A stretch of 64,000 nt of DNA from Massilia eburnea (GTDB lineage Bacteria; Pseudomonadota; Gammaproteobacteria; Burkholderiales; Burkholderiaceae_D). Numbering within the stretch: the stretch's first letter is position 1; each line of letters begins with the position of its first letter. The notes beneath the pieces were generated by a model, which did no database searches, had not been told where the DNA came from, and saw nothing but the letters and a program-made list of their open reading frames with translations. Shown piece by piece: positions 45,705 through 57,762 of the stretch. Both the position numbers and the translations under genes were made by a program. Location: contig NZ_WNKX01000007.1 in the NCBI RefSeq assembly GCF_009720745.1, forward strand, positions 124,001 to 188,000, in the 5' to 3' direction.

Positions 45705-46562
45705 CTATGGGATGATGCGCTGCAGCTTGTCGGGGTTGCGCACCGCATAGATGCCAGTGATGCGCTGGCCGTCGCTGAGGAAGGCCAGGGCCGATTCCAG
45801 CCTGCCGTCGATGAAACGCAGCAGGCCTGGCTCGCCGTTGAGGGTGACCGGACGGAATTCGACCTTGCCCAGCTTGATTGCGCCGGCAAACAGAGCCGCG
45901 ATCTTGTCCGGATCGGTAATGACGATGCCGAAAGACTTGACCTTGCCGCCGCCGTCGCCTACCAGCTCCAAATCTTCCGCCAGCAGCGCCCGCACGGCCG
46001 CCTTGTCGCCCGTGGCCGAGGCTTCGACGAAGCGCTGCAGCAGCTGGCGGTGGGTCTGTGCCGGGATGTCGAAGCGCGACTGCGGCTTTTGCACCCTTTC
46101 CCCGGCCCGGCTCACCATCTGGCGGCAGGCCGCTTCCGTCTTGCCAAGCTGCTGCGCCACTTCTTCATAATCGTAATCGAACACCTGGCGCAGCAGGAAG
46201 GCGGCGCGCTCCTCCGGCCCGAGCCGCTCCAGCATCCACATATAGGCCAGCGACAGGTCGCTGGCGCGCTCGGCCTGCAGCTCCGGCGTTTCCTCGTTCA
46301 CCGCCACCAGCGGTTCGGGCAGCCACAGGCCTTCATATGCTTCGCGTTCGGCGATGGCGGCGCGCAGGCGGTCGATGGAGAGCCGCGTGGCCACGGTCAC
46401 CAGCCAGGCCTCGGGCGATTGCACGGCGCTGGTATCGGCTCCCTGCCAGCGCAGCCACGCATCCTGCACCACGTCCTCGGCGTCGGCGCGCACGCCGAGC
46501 ATGCGATAGGCGATGGCAAACAAGCGCTTCTCATGCGCAGCAAAAACATTCGGATCGGTCAT
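45705..46562 (-). CDS. ECF41 family sigma factor with SnoaL-like C-terminal extension
   Basis: A 285-aa sigma factor: region 2 (AIAYRMLGVRADAEDVVQDAWLRW), region 4 (FLLRQVFDYDYEEVAQQLGKTEAACRQMVSRA), then a SnoaL-like extension of about 115 residues. All three ECF41 hallmarks are present: WLPEPL in the linker, DGGGK and NPDKL in the extension. ECF41 factors lack a classical anti-sigma factor and are controlled by the extension. Its start overlaps the stop of the hybrid kinase gene by 4 nt (ATGA), an unusual setting that links it to two-component signalling. Confidence 0.9.
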   Translation of the reverse strand: MTDPNVFAAHEKRLFAIAYRMLGVRADAEDVVQDAWLRWQGADTSAVQSPEAWLVTVATRLSIDRLRAAIAEREAYEGLWLPEPLVAVNEETPELQAERASDLSLAYMWMLERLGPEERAAFLLRQVFDYDYEEVAQQLGKTEAACRQMVSRAGERVQKPQSRFDIPAQTHRQLLQRFVEASATGDKAAVRALLAEDLELVGDGGGKVKSFGIVITDPDKIAALFAGAIKLGKVEFRPVTLNGEPGLLRFIDGRLESALAFLSDGQRITGIYAVRNPDKLQRIIP

Positions 46563-49084
46563 GAAGCGGAACTATACCCGACCTTTTGCACTTTCAGCAG
46601 CACCTCGCGCAGTTCGCGCACGCGCGGCGGCTTGCTCAATACTTCGTCCACGCTGGCCGGTTTGGCGTCCACGTCGCCCTCCGGGATCAGGCGCTGGCCC
46701 CAGCCGGTGACCAGCACCACCGGGGTAGTCGGCGACATTTCCTTGATGCAGGCGGCGACCTTGCGGCCGTCCACGTGCGGCATGCCAAGGTCGCTGAAGA
46801 CGGCGTCGAAAGGCTGGCTGCTTTCCTGCGACAGGCGGAACTGCTCGATGCCGGCCGCGCCGCCATTGGCCGCCACCACCGTGTGGCCGTCGCGCTGCAG
46901 GATGGTGCTCATGGAAGTCAGCACGGCCGGGTCGTCGTCGATCACCAGCAGGCGCATGGGCTCGGCCACCGCCACCGTCGTGGCCGGCGCTTCCAGGGGC
47001 GGCATGGCGTGCTGCGCCTGCGGCAGCGGGAAGGCCAGCGAGACCGTGGTGCCGCGCCCCAGCATGGATTCCACCTGCACCACGGCGCTGTGGCGCTCGG
47101 CCATGGAATTGACGGTGGCCAGTCCCAGGCCGCTGCCACGCTCGCCCTTGGTGGTGAAGAAGGGGTCGAGGCAGTGGCGGCGCGTCGATTCGTCCATGCC
47201 GACCCCGCTGTCGACCACTTCCACGATGGCATGCTCGCCGGTGCTGCGCGTGCGCAGGATCAGCGGCCCGCCTTCGGGCATGGCGTCGACGGCGTTGAAC
47301 ACCAGGTTGGTCAGCGCTTCGCGGATTTCGCTCTCGGCGCCCATCACGGCGGGCAGGCCGGGCGCCAGTTCCAGCTTGAGGGAGATGACCACGCCGCGCT
47401 GCTGCGGCATATCGCTCCAGCGCGCGCGCGTCAGGTCGGCCACCTGCTGCGCCAGCACGTTCAGGCTCACGCTGGACAATTCCATCTGCGGTTCGCGGCG
47501 GCGATACAGCTCGCGCATGCGCGCCACGGTGGCCGCCACGTCGTCGATGGCGCGCGCGATCACCTGCAGGTTGTTGCGGCCGCTGGCGCTCAAGCCCTCC
47601 TCGGTTTCCAGCAGGGTTTCCGTGTACAGGGCCACCGGCGAAATGGCGTTGTTGATATCGTGCGCGATGCCGCTGGCCATCTGCCCCAGGGCGCGCAGGC
47701 GCTCTTCGCGGGTGACCGATTGCTGCGTGGCGTGCAGGGTGTGGTAGGCCTGCTGCAGGGCGCCGTACAGCTGCGCCTGCCGCGCCGCCAGCGCCGCGTG
47801 CTCGCTCAGCTGGCGCAGGAATTCGCATTCACCGCTGGTGAAACCATTGGGTATCACGCGCGCCACGGCCAGCACGCCGAACACCACGCTCTCGGCCTGC
47901 AGCGGCGCCAGCACCAGCGATTCCAGGCCGCCGCGCGACAGGCGGTGCGGGAATGGAAACTCGCTGCCGCCGATGTCGGGCTCGTACACCAGCTGGCCCT
48001 TCACGCAACGCGACAGGCCGTTGTTGTCGATCGATACCTGGGCGCCCTCCTTCAGCGCCGCATCGCCCGGCAGCAAGGCGTTGCCCAGGCCGACGCAGCT
48101 CGCTTCCAGCACGCCTTCCTGCAGCAGGAAGACGCAGGCAAAATCGACCGGCAGCTGGTCTTCCAGGTTACGCACCAGCACCTGCAGGATGCTGCGCAAG
48201 TCCTGCCGCTCACCGATTGCGCGCGTCATCTGGTGCAGCAGGCTGAGGCGGCCCAGCTGCGCCTGCACTTTCAGCTCGGCGCTGTGGCGCACCTCCATCT
48301 CGTCGTGCAGGGCGGCGTTGGCATGCACCAGTTCATCGCGCGACACGGTGGTGGCGCGCAGGCGCTCGGTCATGGCGTCAAAGGCGCGCGCCAGGTCGCC
48401 GACTTCGTCCACCGTTTTCATATTCATGCGGAAGTCCAGCTTGCCGGACCCGACCATCTCGGCGCCGCGGCGCAGCTTTTCCAGCGGATGGGCCACGCTG
48501 CGGATGGTCAGGGCCAGGGCGCCCAGCACGGTCAGCGCCAGCAGCAGGCCCAGCCCCGCCGCCACGGCGGAGGCGTTCTGCTGCGCTTTGAGCACGCCTT
48601 CGCGGCTGCGGCGCGCCAGTTCTTCCGCATCGCTGATCATGTCCTGGGTCTTGGCCATCAGCTGCCCGAACAGGCGCGCTTCCAGCTGGTGCAGCACCTC
48701 GCCGCGCTCCGGCGTGGCGCGCAGTTCCTGCCGCACCAGCACCAGTTCGGAGAAATGACGCGCCAGCAGCGGCAGGTTATCCTGCAGCTCGCGCAGCAGG
48801 CGGTTTTCCTCGCCTTCCTTGAACAAGTCTTCGCGCAGCAGCAGGCTCTGCATCGAATCCTTGCGCAACTGCCACTGGACATAGGAACGCCGTTCTTGCG
48901 ACTGCGCGTATTCCAGCGACAGGTAGCGCAGCGCCACCACGGCGCTGACGATCTCGCCGGCCCGCTGGTTGCGCTGCAGTTCCTGCTTGACCTGGCGCGT
49001 GGCGCCCAGCATCAGCATGACGGCCAGCGAAACGCCGATCACGCACAGCCACTGGGCCCACTTCAGTCGGGTGATGATTTTCAT
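46559..49084 (-). CDS. Membrane hybrid histidine kinase with GAF and receiver domains
   Basis: An 841-aa protein: first helix (about 10-28), periplasmic helical region (30-170), second helix (172-195), HAMP (196-250), coiled coil, GAF (about 290-440), HisKA with His475 (SGIAHDINNAISPVALY), HATPase (NLVFNAVDAMPEGG, GVGMDESTR, GSGLGLATV) and a C-terminal receiver (LLVIDDDPAVL, VFSDLGMPHVDG). It starts 3 nt after the binding-protein gene and ends inside the sigma factor start. It probably reads the periplasmic binding protein and signals onward. Confidence 0.9.
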   Translation of the reverse strand: MKIITRLKWAQWLCVIGVSLAVMLMLGATRQVKQELQRNQRAGEIVSAVVALRYLSLEYAQSQERRSYVQWQLRKDSMQSLLLREDLFKEGEENRLLRELQDNLPLLARHFSELVLVRQELRATPERGEVLHQLEARLFGQLMAKTQDMISDAEELARRSREGVLKAQQNASAVAAGLGLLLALTVLGALALTIRSVAHPLEKLRRGAEMVGSGKLDFRMNMKTVDEVGDLARAFDAMTERLRATTVSRDELVHANAALHDEMEVRHSAELKVQAQLGRLSLLHQMTRAIGERQDLRSILQVLVRNLEDQLPVDFACVFLLQEGVLEASCVGLGNALLPGDAALKEGAQVSIDNNGLSRCVKGQLVYEPDIGGSEFPFPHRLSRGGLESLVLAPLQAESVVFGVLAVARVIPNGFTSGECEFLRQLSEHAALAARQAQLYGALQQAYHTLHATQQSVTREERLRALGQMASGIAHDINNAISPVALYTETLLETEEGLSASGRNNLQVIARAIDDVAATVARMRELYRRREPQMELSSVSLNVLAQQVADLTRARWSDMPQQRGVVISLKLELAPGLPAVMGAESEIREALTNLVFNAVDAMPEGGPLILRTRSTGEHAIVEVVDSGVGMDESTRRHCLDPFFTTKGERGSGLGLATVNSMAERHSAVVQVESMLGRGTTVSLAFPLPQAQHAMPPLEAPATTVAVAEPMRLLVIDDDPAVLTSMSTILQRDGHTVVAANGGAAGIEQFRLSQESSQPFDAVFSDLGMPHVDGRKVAACIKEMSPTTPVVLVTGWGQRLIPEGDVDAKPASVDEVLSKPPRVRELREVLLKVQKVGYSSAS

Positions 49085-49087
49085 AGT

Positions 49088-50087
49088 CTAGTGGATGACG
49101 GTGACGGCGGTCGGCCTCACCTCACCCATTCCTTCCAGGTACATATTGTCGAGGAAATTGGGCACTTCGCGCGAGTTGGACAGGCGGTTGCGGATGGCCC
49201 AGCGGGCCCGGTCCTCCAGCGCCAGCAGCAGCGACTGGTCCAGTTCCAGGCCGAAGTGGTAAGTCGGCCAGGCGGCCAGCACTTCGTCGCGGTTCAGGTT
49301 GGCCGTGGCCGGCAGCATGGGCTGCGCCTGGGCCGGCGAGTGTTCGCACCACTGCGAGCCCTTTTCCAGTGCATTCAGCAGGCGCGGGATGACGGCTGCC
49401 CGCGTGCCGGTGAAGCGCTGCAAGGACACCAGGTTGTAGATGCTCTCGTAGGCCTGTTCGCCGGAGAAGCTGACCGCGGTTTCGCCCAGCTGCTTGCGCA
49501 TCGCGCCCAGGAAAGGCTCCCAGCCGGCCACCGCATCGACATCGCCGCGCTGCAGTGCCGGACCCAGTTCTTCCGGCTTGTAGTTGACCATGGTGACTTC
49601 GCTGCTGTCCATGCGCTGCCAGTTGAGGAACACGTCCAGCGTGAACTGGCCCGAAGTGGCCTGCGAGACGCCGATGCGCTTGCCCTTCAGGCTGGCCGGC
49701 GTGATCACGCCATGGTCGCGGCGGCCGACGATCCCGTGGTCTTTATTGGTACGGAAAAACGTCGCCAGCACCTTGACCGGCAGGCCATCCATCGCCGCAA
49801 ACACGATGGGAATGTCGGCCACCGTGCCGACATCGGCCTTGCCGTCCACCACCGCCTGCATCGAGGCCTTGCCGCTGGAGAAAGGCAGTACCTTGACCTG
49901 CAGGCCCTGGGCCGCAAAATAGCCTTCCTTCTGCGCCGCCAGCACGGCGCAGGTGCCGACATACTCGGTATTGGCGGCAATGACCAGCGACTGCAGGGGC
50001 GGCGCCGGCAGGTGCTGCTGGCGCCACAGCCAGGCCACGCCCAGCGCCAGCAGGATGAACAGCACCGCAAGGACTTGCATGGTTCGG

Positions 50088-50095
<8 letters not shown>
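49088..50095 (-). CDS. NMT1/SsuA-type substrate-binding protein, membrane-anchored, no transporter
   Basis: A 335-aa protein with an N-terminal hydrophobic anchor (MQVLAVLFILLALGVAWLW) and the NMT1 fold (VIAANTEYVGTCAVLAAQKEGYFAAQGLQVKV, GKADVGTVADIPIVFAAM). Such proteins normally deliver nitrate, sulfonate or pyrimidine-like ligands to ABC permeases. No permease or ATPase is nearby; it is enclosed by two kinase genes, overlapping the first by 8 nt and 3 nt before the second. That makes a sensory role more likely. The ligand is unknown. Start at 50095 or 50080. Confidence 0.85.
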
Positions 50096-51284
<1,189 letters not shown>

Positions 51285-51408
51285 GCAATCCTCGCGGAAC
51301 CGGGGTTGCTTTGATTATGCCGCTTGACATGCAGATAAAGTCTCTCCAAATCTAACCGCCATTGCCGATAGCCAAAGGAAAAATTCCTGTACTAGAATAG
51401 CAACACAC

Positions 51409-53298
51409 ATGCTCACCGCCAAAATCCAAGGGCGCACGCCGCTCATGCTGATGACCATGCTGGCCCTGTGGCTGGCCTATCATCCATGGCGCGGCATCTG
51501 GCATGACAGCGTTCTGTACGCAGTTCAAGCGCTGCATCGCCTTTATCCTGGCAACTTCGCCGCCGAACTGTATTTTCTGCATGGTTCGCAGGACCAATTC
51601 ACCATTTTCAGCCCGATCTATGCAGCGGGCACCGCAGCCCTGGGTTTGCAGTACGCCACCATTGCACTGCTCGCCATCGCCTACCTGCTATGGGCCGGCG
51701 CCGCAACGTATTTGCTGCAGCCAGTGCTGCGCGGTTTCTACTTATGGCTGGGCCTGGCCATCCTGGCCAGCTGGCCCGCCGATTACGGCCCCAGTGCCGA
51801 TGTGTTCCATCTGTCGGAACCCTTCCTGACGCCCCGCCTGTTCGCCGAAGCGCTCGGCATTCTGGCCCTGGGCTGCTACTTGCGCGGCCGTCTGGCCTGG
51901 GGCGTGCTCGCTTCCCTCGTGGCGATGGTCCTGCACCCGCTGATGGGCTGCGCGCCGCTGCTGGCAGGTATGCTGTTCCTGGGCTGGGGCAACTGGCGTA
52001 TCTGGGGCGTGACGCTGGCGGCCGGCACGATGTTGCTGGCCGCCCTGATCCTTGCCGGCATTCCGCCATTCGACCGGTTCCTGATGAATATGGACGCGGA
52101 TTGGCTTGCGCTGGTCAAGGAACGCGCGCCCATGAATGTTTGGGTTGCATGGCATGCGCAGGAATGGGTAAGCCGTACTGCGGTTGCATTCTGCCTAGTG
52201 GTGACCGCGGGGCGCCTGGCCAAGGACGGGTTGGCGCGGCTGTTCTACTGCGCGGCGGTGATGGGCGCGCTGGGCCTGCTGGCCAGTTGGCTGGGCACGG
52301 GCTTGAGCGCCAATCTCTTGCTGATACAGGCCCAACCCTGGCGCCTGTTATGGATCACGCATCTGTGCTCCCTGCTGGCCCTGGCCTGGCTGCTGGCCGA
52401 GTACTGGCGACGCGAACGCATGGTGCGTGCCATGTTAGCGGCGCTGTGCCTGGCTGTCCTTACACGCGACTCGGTTGGCGGCGCGGTTGCTTTGCTGGCC
52501 GGTGCCGTTCTATGCTATCGCGTACCGCGGAATGCCGTACGGTGGCCGGCTTGGGGCAATGTCGTTGCGCTGGCCTGCGTGGCAGGCGTGCTGCTGGCGT
52601 GGGCGGTGGAAGTGAACAAGCTGGCCGCGCGCGTAGCGGACGCGGAGCTGATCCTGACGCCGGCCAAGTTGTGGGCGGTCTGGATCGCCGTCGCCCTCAA
52701 GCGAGGGGCAGGCGCGGCTTTGTGGTGGCTGCTGCTTGCGCTTGTCTGGCGCAGCGGTGGCAGCGAGCGCAGCGCCCCCCGCTTGCTGGCGTTTGCATTC
52801 GCCTTCGGTGCCCTTTGCCTGTCCATAAACTTTGCCACTTCCAATTATTACTCAACGTATGGCCTGTCGCCGGGCGGCGAAAAGGCTGTACTCGAGGCAT
52901 TTGCCCCACGCATTCCGCCACGCGCCGTGATGTACTGGCAGAACAATGTGAGGGTCAGCTGGTTCCTCCTGCACCGCTCGAACTACGCGTCGAATACACA
53001 GATAACAGGTCTGGCTTTCAATCGCGGAACTGCAACGGAAGGGAAACGCAGGCTGGAGCGCTTAGGCCGCCTGGGTGGAGAAGATGCGGTGATTGCACTC
53101 GATATCGTGCAGACCAGGGAGGGAGTGCGAAAGTTGCCGGCGCCGAGCAGCGAGGGATTGGCTTTTGTTTGCGCGGACCCACTATTGGATTATGTCGTAC
53201 TCAGCACGCCGCTGGCCGGCGCAATCGCGCAAGCGCGCGATTCGGAGTACGACAAGAGCTACTACCTGTACGACTGCGCCCGCTTGCGCGGGCGCTAG
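51409..53298 (+). CDS. Large polytopic membrane protein, GT-C-like, unknown
   Basis: A 629-aa protein with about 10-12 predicted helices in the first 470 residues and a soluble C-terminal domain (about 475-629, periplasmic by topology). The overall shape resembles GT-C glycosyltransferases and similar lipid-linked-sugar enzymes: a loop after the first helix with WHDSVLYAVQ (an acidic pair position), and a large C-terminal domain. I cannot identify a family or substrate. Standing alone between a signalling operon and htpG, it gives no context clue. Confidence 0.6.
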   Translation: MLTAKIQGRTPLMLMTMLALWLAYHPWRGIWHDSVLYAVQALHRLYPGNFAAELYFLHGSQDQFTIFSPIYAAGTAALGLQYATIALLAIAYLLWAGAATYLLQPVLRGFYLWLGLAILASWPADYGPSADVFHLSEPFLTPRLFAEALGILALGCYLRGRLAWGVLASLVAMVLHPLMGCAPLLAGMLFLGWGNWRIWGVTLAAGTMLLAALILAGIPPFDRFLMNMDADWLALVKERAPMNVWVAWHAQEWVSRTAVAFCLVVTAGRLAKDGLARLFYCAAVMGALGLLASWLGTGLSANLLLIQAQPWRLLWITHLCSLLALAWLLAEYWRRERMVRAMLAALCLAVLTRDSVGGAVALLAGAVLCYRVPRNAVRWPAWGNVVALACVAGVLLAWAVEVNKLAARVADAELILTPAKLWAVWIAVALKRGAGAALWWLLLALVWRSGGSERSAPRLLAFAFAFGALCLSINFATSNYYSTYGLSPGGEKAVLEAFAPRIPPRAVMYWQNNVRVSWFLLHRSNYASNTQITGLAFNRGTATEGKRRLERLGRLGGEDAVIALDIVQTREGVRKLPAPSSEGLAFVCADPLLDYVVLSTPLAGAIAQARDSEYDKSYYLYDCARLRGR

Positions 53299-53303
53299 GC
53301 TGC

Positions 53304-55184
53304 TTACTTCGACAGCAGCATCTCGTTCATGCGCTTGACGAACGAGGCCGGGTCGGACAAGGTGCCGCCTTCGGCCAGCAAAGCCTGGTCGAACAGGATA
53401 TGCGACCAGTCCTTGAACTTGTCGCTGGCGGCGTCTTCATACTTCAGGCGCATGACCAGCGGGTGCTGCGGATTGATTTCCAGGATGGGCTTGGACTCCG
53501 GCGCGGCCTGGCCGGCGGCCTTCAGCATGCGCAGCAGGTTGCCCGACAGTTCGTTCTCGTCCGCCACCAGGCAGGCCGGCGAATCGGTCAGGCGGAAGGT
53601 GACGCGCACTTCCTTGGCCTTGTCGGCCAGCGCTTCCTTCATCTTGCCTACCAGGTCCTGGTACTGGGTTTCGGTCTCGGCGTGCTCCTTCTTCTCCGCC
53701 TCGTCCTCCATCGCGCCCAGGTCCAGGCCGCCCTTGGCCACGGAATGCAGCTCCTTGCCTTCGAAGTCGTGCATGAAGGACAGCATCCATTCGTCGACGC
53801 GGTCGGTCAGCAGCAGCACTTCGACGCCCTTCTTGCGGAAAATTTCCAGGTGCGGCGAGTTCTTCGCGGCGGCGTAGCTGTCGGCGGTGACGTAGAAGAT
53901 CTTGTCCTGGCCTTCCTTCATGCGGCCGACATAGGCCTCCAGCGACACGTCCTGCACGTCGCTGTCGTTATGCGTCGAAGCGAAGCGCAGCAGCTTGGAC
54001 AGGCGCTCCTTGTTGGCGAAGTCTTCGCCGATGCCCTCTTTCAGCACCTGGCCGAATTCGGTCCAGAAGGTGGCGTACTTGTCCTTCTTTTCCTGCTCGT
54101 CGGCGTTGGCCAGTTCTTCCAGCATGCCCAGCACGCGCTTGGTCGAGCCTTCGCGGATGGCCTTCACGTCGCGCGACTCCTGCAGGATTTCGCGCGAGAC
54201 GTTCAGCGGCAGGTCGGCCGAATCGATCACGCCCTTGACGAAGCGCAGGTAGGTTGGCATCAGCTGCTCGGCGTCGTCCATGATGAAGACGCGCTTGACG
54301 TACAGCTTGATGCCGCCGCGCTTGTTGCGGTCCCACAGGTCGAACGGCGCCTTGGCCGGGATGTACAGCAGCTGGGTGTATTCGCTGCGGCCTTCCACGC
54401 GGTTGTGGGTGTAGGTCAGCGGCGCACCGAAGTCGTGCGAGACGTGCTTGTAGAACTCTTCATACTGTTCCGGCGTGATCTCGTTCTTGCTGCGGGCCCA
54501 CAGGGCGCTGGCCTGGTTGATGGTTTCCAGCTCGTCGGAGCCTTCCTTCATCATCTGGATCGGCAGCGAGATATGGTCGGAGTACTTGCGGATGATGGAC
54601 TTGAGCTTCCATTCGTTCAGCAGCTCCTCCTCGCCGTCGCGCAGGTGCAGGATGATGTCGGTGCCGCGGCCGGCCTTCTCGATCTGCTCGACCGAGTAGT
54701 CGCCCTCGCCCGCCGATTCCCAGCGCACGCCTTCGGAGGCGTCCAGGCCGGCGCGGCGCGATTCGACGGTGATCCTGTCGGCCACGATGAAGCCGGAGTA
54801 GAAGCCGACGCCGAACTGGCCGATCAGGGCCGCATCCTTCTGCTGGTCGCCCGACAGCTTGCCGAAGAACTCCTTGGTGCCCGACTTGGCGATGGTGCCG
54901 AGGTGGGAAATCGCCTCCTCGCGGCTCATGCCGATGCCGTTGTCGGAAATGGTGATGGTGCGCGCGTCCTTGTCGAAGGCGACGCGGATTTTCACCTCAT
55001 GGTCGTTGCCGTAGAGGGCATCGTTGTTGATCGCTTCGAAACGCAGCTTGTCGGCCGCGTCGGAAGCGTTCGAGACCAGCTCGCGCAGGAAGATTTCCTT
55101 GTTCGAATACAAGGAGTGGATCATCAGTTGCAGAAGCTGTTTCACTTCCGCCTGGAAGCCCATGGTTTGTTTGTTTTCAGCCAT
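53304..55184 (-). CDS. htpG: Chaperone HtpG (Hsp90)
   Basis: A 626-aa Hsp90 from the ATG at 55184, which GAGG precedes by 6 nt. The N-terminal ATPase shows [34 protein letters not shown] and [11 protein letters not shown]; the middle domain has the catalytic Arg region ([12 protein letters not shown]); the C-terminus lacks the eukaryotic MEEVD. It folds client proteins with DnaK. The reported longer ORF adds a leader without a ribosome-binding site. Converges on the membrane gene, 6 nt apart. Confidence 0.96.
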   Translation of the reverse strand: MAENKQTMGFQAEVKQLLQLMIHSLYSNKEIFLRELVSNASDAADKLRFEAINNDALYGNDHEVKIRVAFDKDARTITISDNGIGMSREEAISHLGTIAKSGTKEFFGKLSGDQQKDAALIGQFGVGFYSGFIVADRITVESRRAGLDASEGVRWESAGEGDYSVEQIEKAGRGTDIILHLRDGEEELLNEWKLKSIIRKYSDHISLPIQMMKEGSDELETINQASALWARSKNEITPEQYEEFYKHVSHDFGAPLTYTHNRVEGRSEYTQLLYIPAKAPFDLWDRNKRGGIKLYVKRVFIMDDAEQLMPTYLRFVKGVIDSADLPLNVSREILQESRDVKAIREGSTKRVLGMLEELANADEQEKKDKYATFWTEFGQVLKEGIGEDFANKERLSKLLRFASTHNDSDVQDVSLEAYVGRMKEGQDKIFYVTADSYAAAKNSPHLEIFRKKGVEVLLLTDRVDEWMLSFMHDFEGKELHSVAKGGLDLGAMEDEAEKKEHAETETQYQDLVGKMKEALADKAKEVRVTFRLTDSPACLVADENELSGNLLRMLKAAGQAAPESKPILEINPQHPLVMRLKYEDAASDKFKDWSHILFDQALLAEGGTLSDPASFVKRMNEMLLSK

Positions 55185-55330
55185 TTTTACCTCAATAGTC
55201 TTATGAGCCACCTAATTGGGGCCCAGGCAAGCAATTTCAAGACCCCAACACGTTTCATAATTACAACCTTGTTGTGGACAACTACTCTCGGTTCTCTTAG
55301 CATGGTAACAACGAAAGCATCGGAGAGAAT

Positions 55331-56992
55331 GTGATCAACGAGGGCCTGCTGCACGCGACTCTGCCGAAGGATACTTCGGACGCGAATATGGTTCGCTGGA
55401 TGCGCATGGTTCTGGCCGTGGCTTGCCTGTTTACCCTGGTGGTGGAGCCGAGCGGGCACGCCGACTTGCTGTCCCTGGGCGTCTTCCTGGCCTACCTGCT
55501 GCAAAGCGTGACCCTGCTGCTGCTGGCCAACCGCTCCATCCTGGTGCGCAGCAAGCTGGTGTACTGGCTCGACGTGGGCTGGTTTACCCTGATGGTCTAT
55601 GTCACCGGCGGCGATTCCAGCTTCTATTTCCTGCTGTTCTTCTTTGCCATCCTGACCTCGGCCTTCAGCCATGGTTTCGAAGAAGGCGCCCGCATCACCA
55701 TGGCCGCTTCGCTGGCCTTTGCCCTGACTTCCCTGTACACCCACAACGAAGCGGAAATGGCGCTGGTGATGCTGCGCGCCACCTTCCTGCTGGCGCTGGG
55801 CTATATGATCGCCCACTGGGGCGGCATGGCCATGATCCAGCGCCAGCGCATGGGCTTGCTGCATGCGGTGAGCCAGATGTCCAATCCGCGCTTCGGCGTG
55901 GACCGCACCATCAGTTCGGTGCTCGAGCAGACCCGCCTGTTCTACCACGCCCACAGCTGCATCCTGTTGATGCACGACAACAACGCCGCCAGCTGGACCC
56001 TGCGCGCCGCCAGCTCGGCCAACGCCGGCCGGCCGATCCACGCCAGCAACCTGGCGCCCGACGCCGCCGCGCCCCTGCTGGTGTGCGGCGAAGACGCCAT
56101 CCTCCTGCTGCGCCAGCCGCGTGGCGCCTGGCTGCGCCGCGCGCTGCAATTGAAAAGCTATGACAGCGGAAACCAGCGCTGGGTCGCCGAAGACGCCGAG
56201 GCCGGCGAAACCCTGGCCGAACTGCTGGACGCCTACTCCCTGATCGCCGTACCCCTGCCCTTGCGGCGCGGTTCCGGGCGCCTGATTGTGGTCTCGCAGC
56301 GCCATCATTTCAGCAAGTCCGACGCCCTGTTCCTGCTGCAGATCGCGGCCCAGGCCTTCCCCGTGATTGAAAACATCGAGCTGCTGGACCGCATGGCCTC
56401 GGAAGCGGTGCTGCGTGAGCGCGAGCGCATCGCCCGCGACTTGCATGACACCACAATCCAGCCCTATATCGGCCTGCGCCACGGGGTCTCGGGCATCCGC
56501 CTGAAGGCGGACCCCGGCAACCCGTTGGTGCCGGACCTGGACAACCTGCTCGACGTCACCTCGCAGGTGGTGCGCGACTTGCGCAACTACGCCAAGAGCC
56601 TGCGCGGCGGCCTGGAAATGAAGGAGCCGGAACTATTAATCGCGCTGCGGCGCCAGGCGGCCCAGCTGCGCCAGTTCTACGACGTGCACATCAACGTGGA
56701 AACCAAGGGCGAGCTGCACATGAGCGACCGCCTGGCCGCCGAGGTGTTCCAGATCGCCAACGAAGGCATGAGCAATATCTGCAAGCACACCACGGCGCGC
56801 AACGGCTATATCGAGCTGGCCTGCACCGCCGGGCAGTTGACTGTATTGATTGAAAATGAATGTTCTGGCCAGCCGGTGCTAGACTTTACACCGAGCTCAA
56901 TCGCAGAACGCGCCGCCGCCCTGGGGGGCGAGGCGCGCGTGCAGCGCGGCCGCCAGAACAACACAGCTGTGCAGATTGTGATTCCGGTGTGA
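55331..56992 (+). CDS. NarX/DesK-type sensor histidine kinase
   Basis: A 553-aa kinase with six predicted helices (about 25-165), a GAF-like domain (about 180-345), then HisKA_3 with His372 (ERERIARDLHDTTIQPYI) and HATPase (FQIANEGMSNICKHTTA). GTG start at 55331 with GGAGAG 6 nt before. The partner regulator starts 8 nt later. Standing directly before the pilus genes, the pair probably controls them. Confidence 0.9.
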   Translation: MINEGLLHATLPKDTSDANMVRWMRMVLAVACLFTLVVEPSGHADLLSLGVFLAYLLQSVTLLLLANRSILVRSKLVYWLDVGWFTLMVYVTGGDSSFYFLLFFFAILTSAFSHGFEEGARITMAASLAFALTSLYTHNEAEMALVMLRATFLLALGYMIAHWGGMAMIQRQRMGLLHAVSQMSNPRFGVDRTISSVLEQTRLFYHAHSCILLMHDNNAASWTLRAASSANAGRPIHASNLAPDAAAPLLVCGEDAILLLRQPRGAWLRRALQLKSYDSGNQRWVAEDAEAGETLAELLDAYSLIAVPLPLRRGSGRLIVVSQRHHFSKSDALFLLQIAAQAFPVIENIELLDRMASEAVLRERERIARDLHDTTIQPYIGLRHGVSGIRLKADPGNPLVPDLDNLLDVTSQVVRDLRNYAKSLRGGLEMKEPELLIALRRQAAQLRQFYDVHINVETKGELHMSDRLAAEVFQIANEGMSNICKHTTARNGYIELACTAGQLTVLIENECSGQPVLDFTPSSIAERAAALGGEARVQRGRQNNTAVQIVIPV

Positions 56993-56999
56993 GGTGAGT

Positions 57000-57689
57000 A
57001 TGGGGCAGGCTGACAAGAGAATTCGCATCATGCTGGTCGATGACCACAAGACCCTGCTGTGGGGCTTGGGCAAGCTCATCGAAAGCGAAGCGAGCCATAT
57101 GATTGTGGTGGGCACGGCGCGCGACTGCGACAGCGCGCTGGCCATGGCGTCCGAATTGCTGCCGGACGTGATCCTGCTGGATATCGACCTGGGCGGCACC
57201 TGCTCGCTCGACATCATGCCGCGCCTGCTGCAAGGCTGCAATGGCGCGCGCGTGCTGGTGCTGTCGGGCACGCGCGACCGCGAGCTGCTCGACCGCGCCG
57301 TGATGCTGGGCGCGCGCGGCGTGGTCAGCAAGGATGAGCCCGCCGAAACCGTGCTCAAAGCCATTGAAAAAGTGCACGGCGGTGAGCTGTGGCTCGATGG
57401 CGTCATGCTCAGCCGGGTGTTCGAAGCCATGCGCAACCCGCAAGCGTCGCGCCGGCAAGACCCGGAACTGGACAAGATTGCCCAGCTGACGGCAAAGGAA
57501 AGGCGCATCTGCAGCTTAATTGCAACAGGTGGTGGTGCGGTTAACAAGGCTTTGGCGCAACAGTTGTTTATTTCCGAGCACACTTTGCGCAATCATTTGA
57601 CCGCGATTTATCACAAACTCGGCGTCTCGAACCGCCTCGATCTCTACGTCTTTGCAACCAAGCACAGGCTCGACCAGGCCGACCTGTAG
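57000..57689 (+). CDS. NarL/FixJ-family response regulator
   Basis: A 229-aa protein: receiver with Asp61 (VILLDIDLGG) and LuxR-type HTH (LTAKERRICSLIATGGGAVNKALAQQLFISEHTLRNHLTAIYHKL). The ATG at 57000 is chosen over the GTG at 56994 because the latter overlaps the GAGGTG site. It overlaps nothing and follows the kinase gene by 7 nt. A dyad at 57763-57778 downstream is a candidate binding site. Confidence 0.92.
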   Translation: MGQADKRIRIMLVDDHKTLLWGLGKLIESEASHMIVVGTARDCDSALAMASELLPDVILLDIDLGGTCSLDIMPRLLQGCNGARVLVLSGTRDRELLDRAVMLGARGVVSKDEPAETVLKAIEKVHGGELWLDGVMLSRVFEAMRNPQASRRQDPELDKIAQLTAKERRICSLIATGGGAVNKALAQQLFISEHTLRNHLTAIYHKLGVSNRLDLYVFATKHRLDQADL

Positions 57690-57762
57690 CGTCTCTTCCG
57701 CCCCCGGCCCACTACGGGCAGGGGTGTCGAAAATATTTCTCCCCACACATCATCGTTACATC

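Noticed and set aside
51690..55334. A long plus-strand frame across the membrane gene and htpG
   Set aside because: It covers two clear genes in another frame and on the other strand; composition is that of shadow translation.
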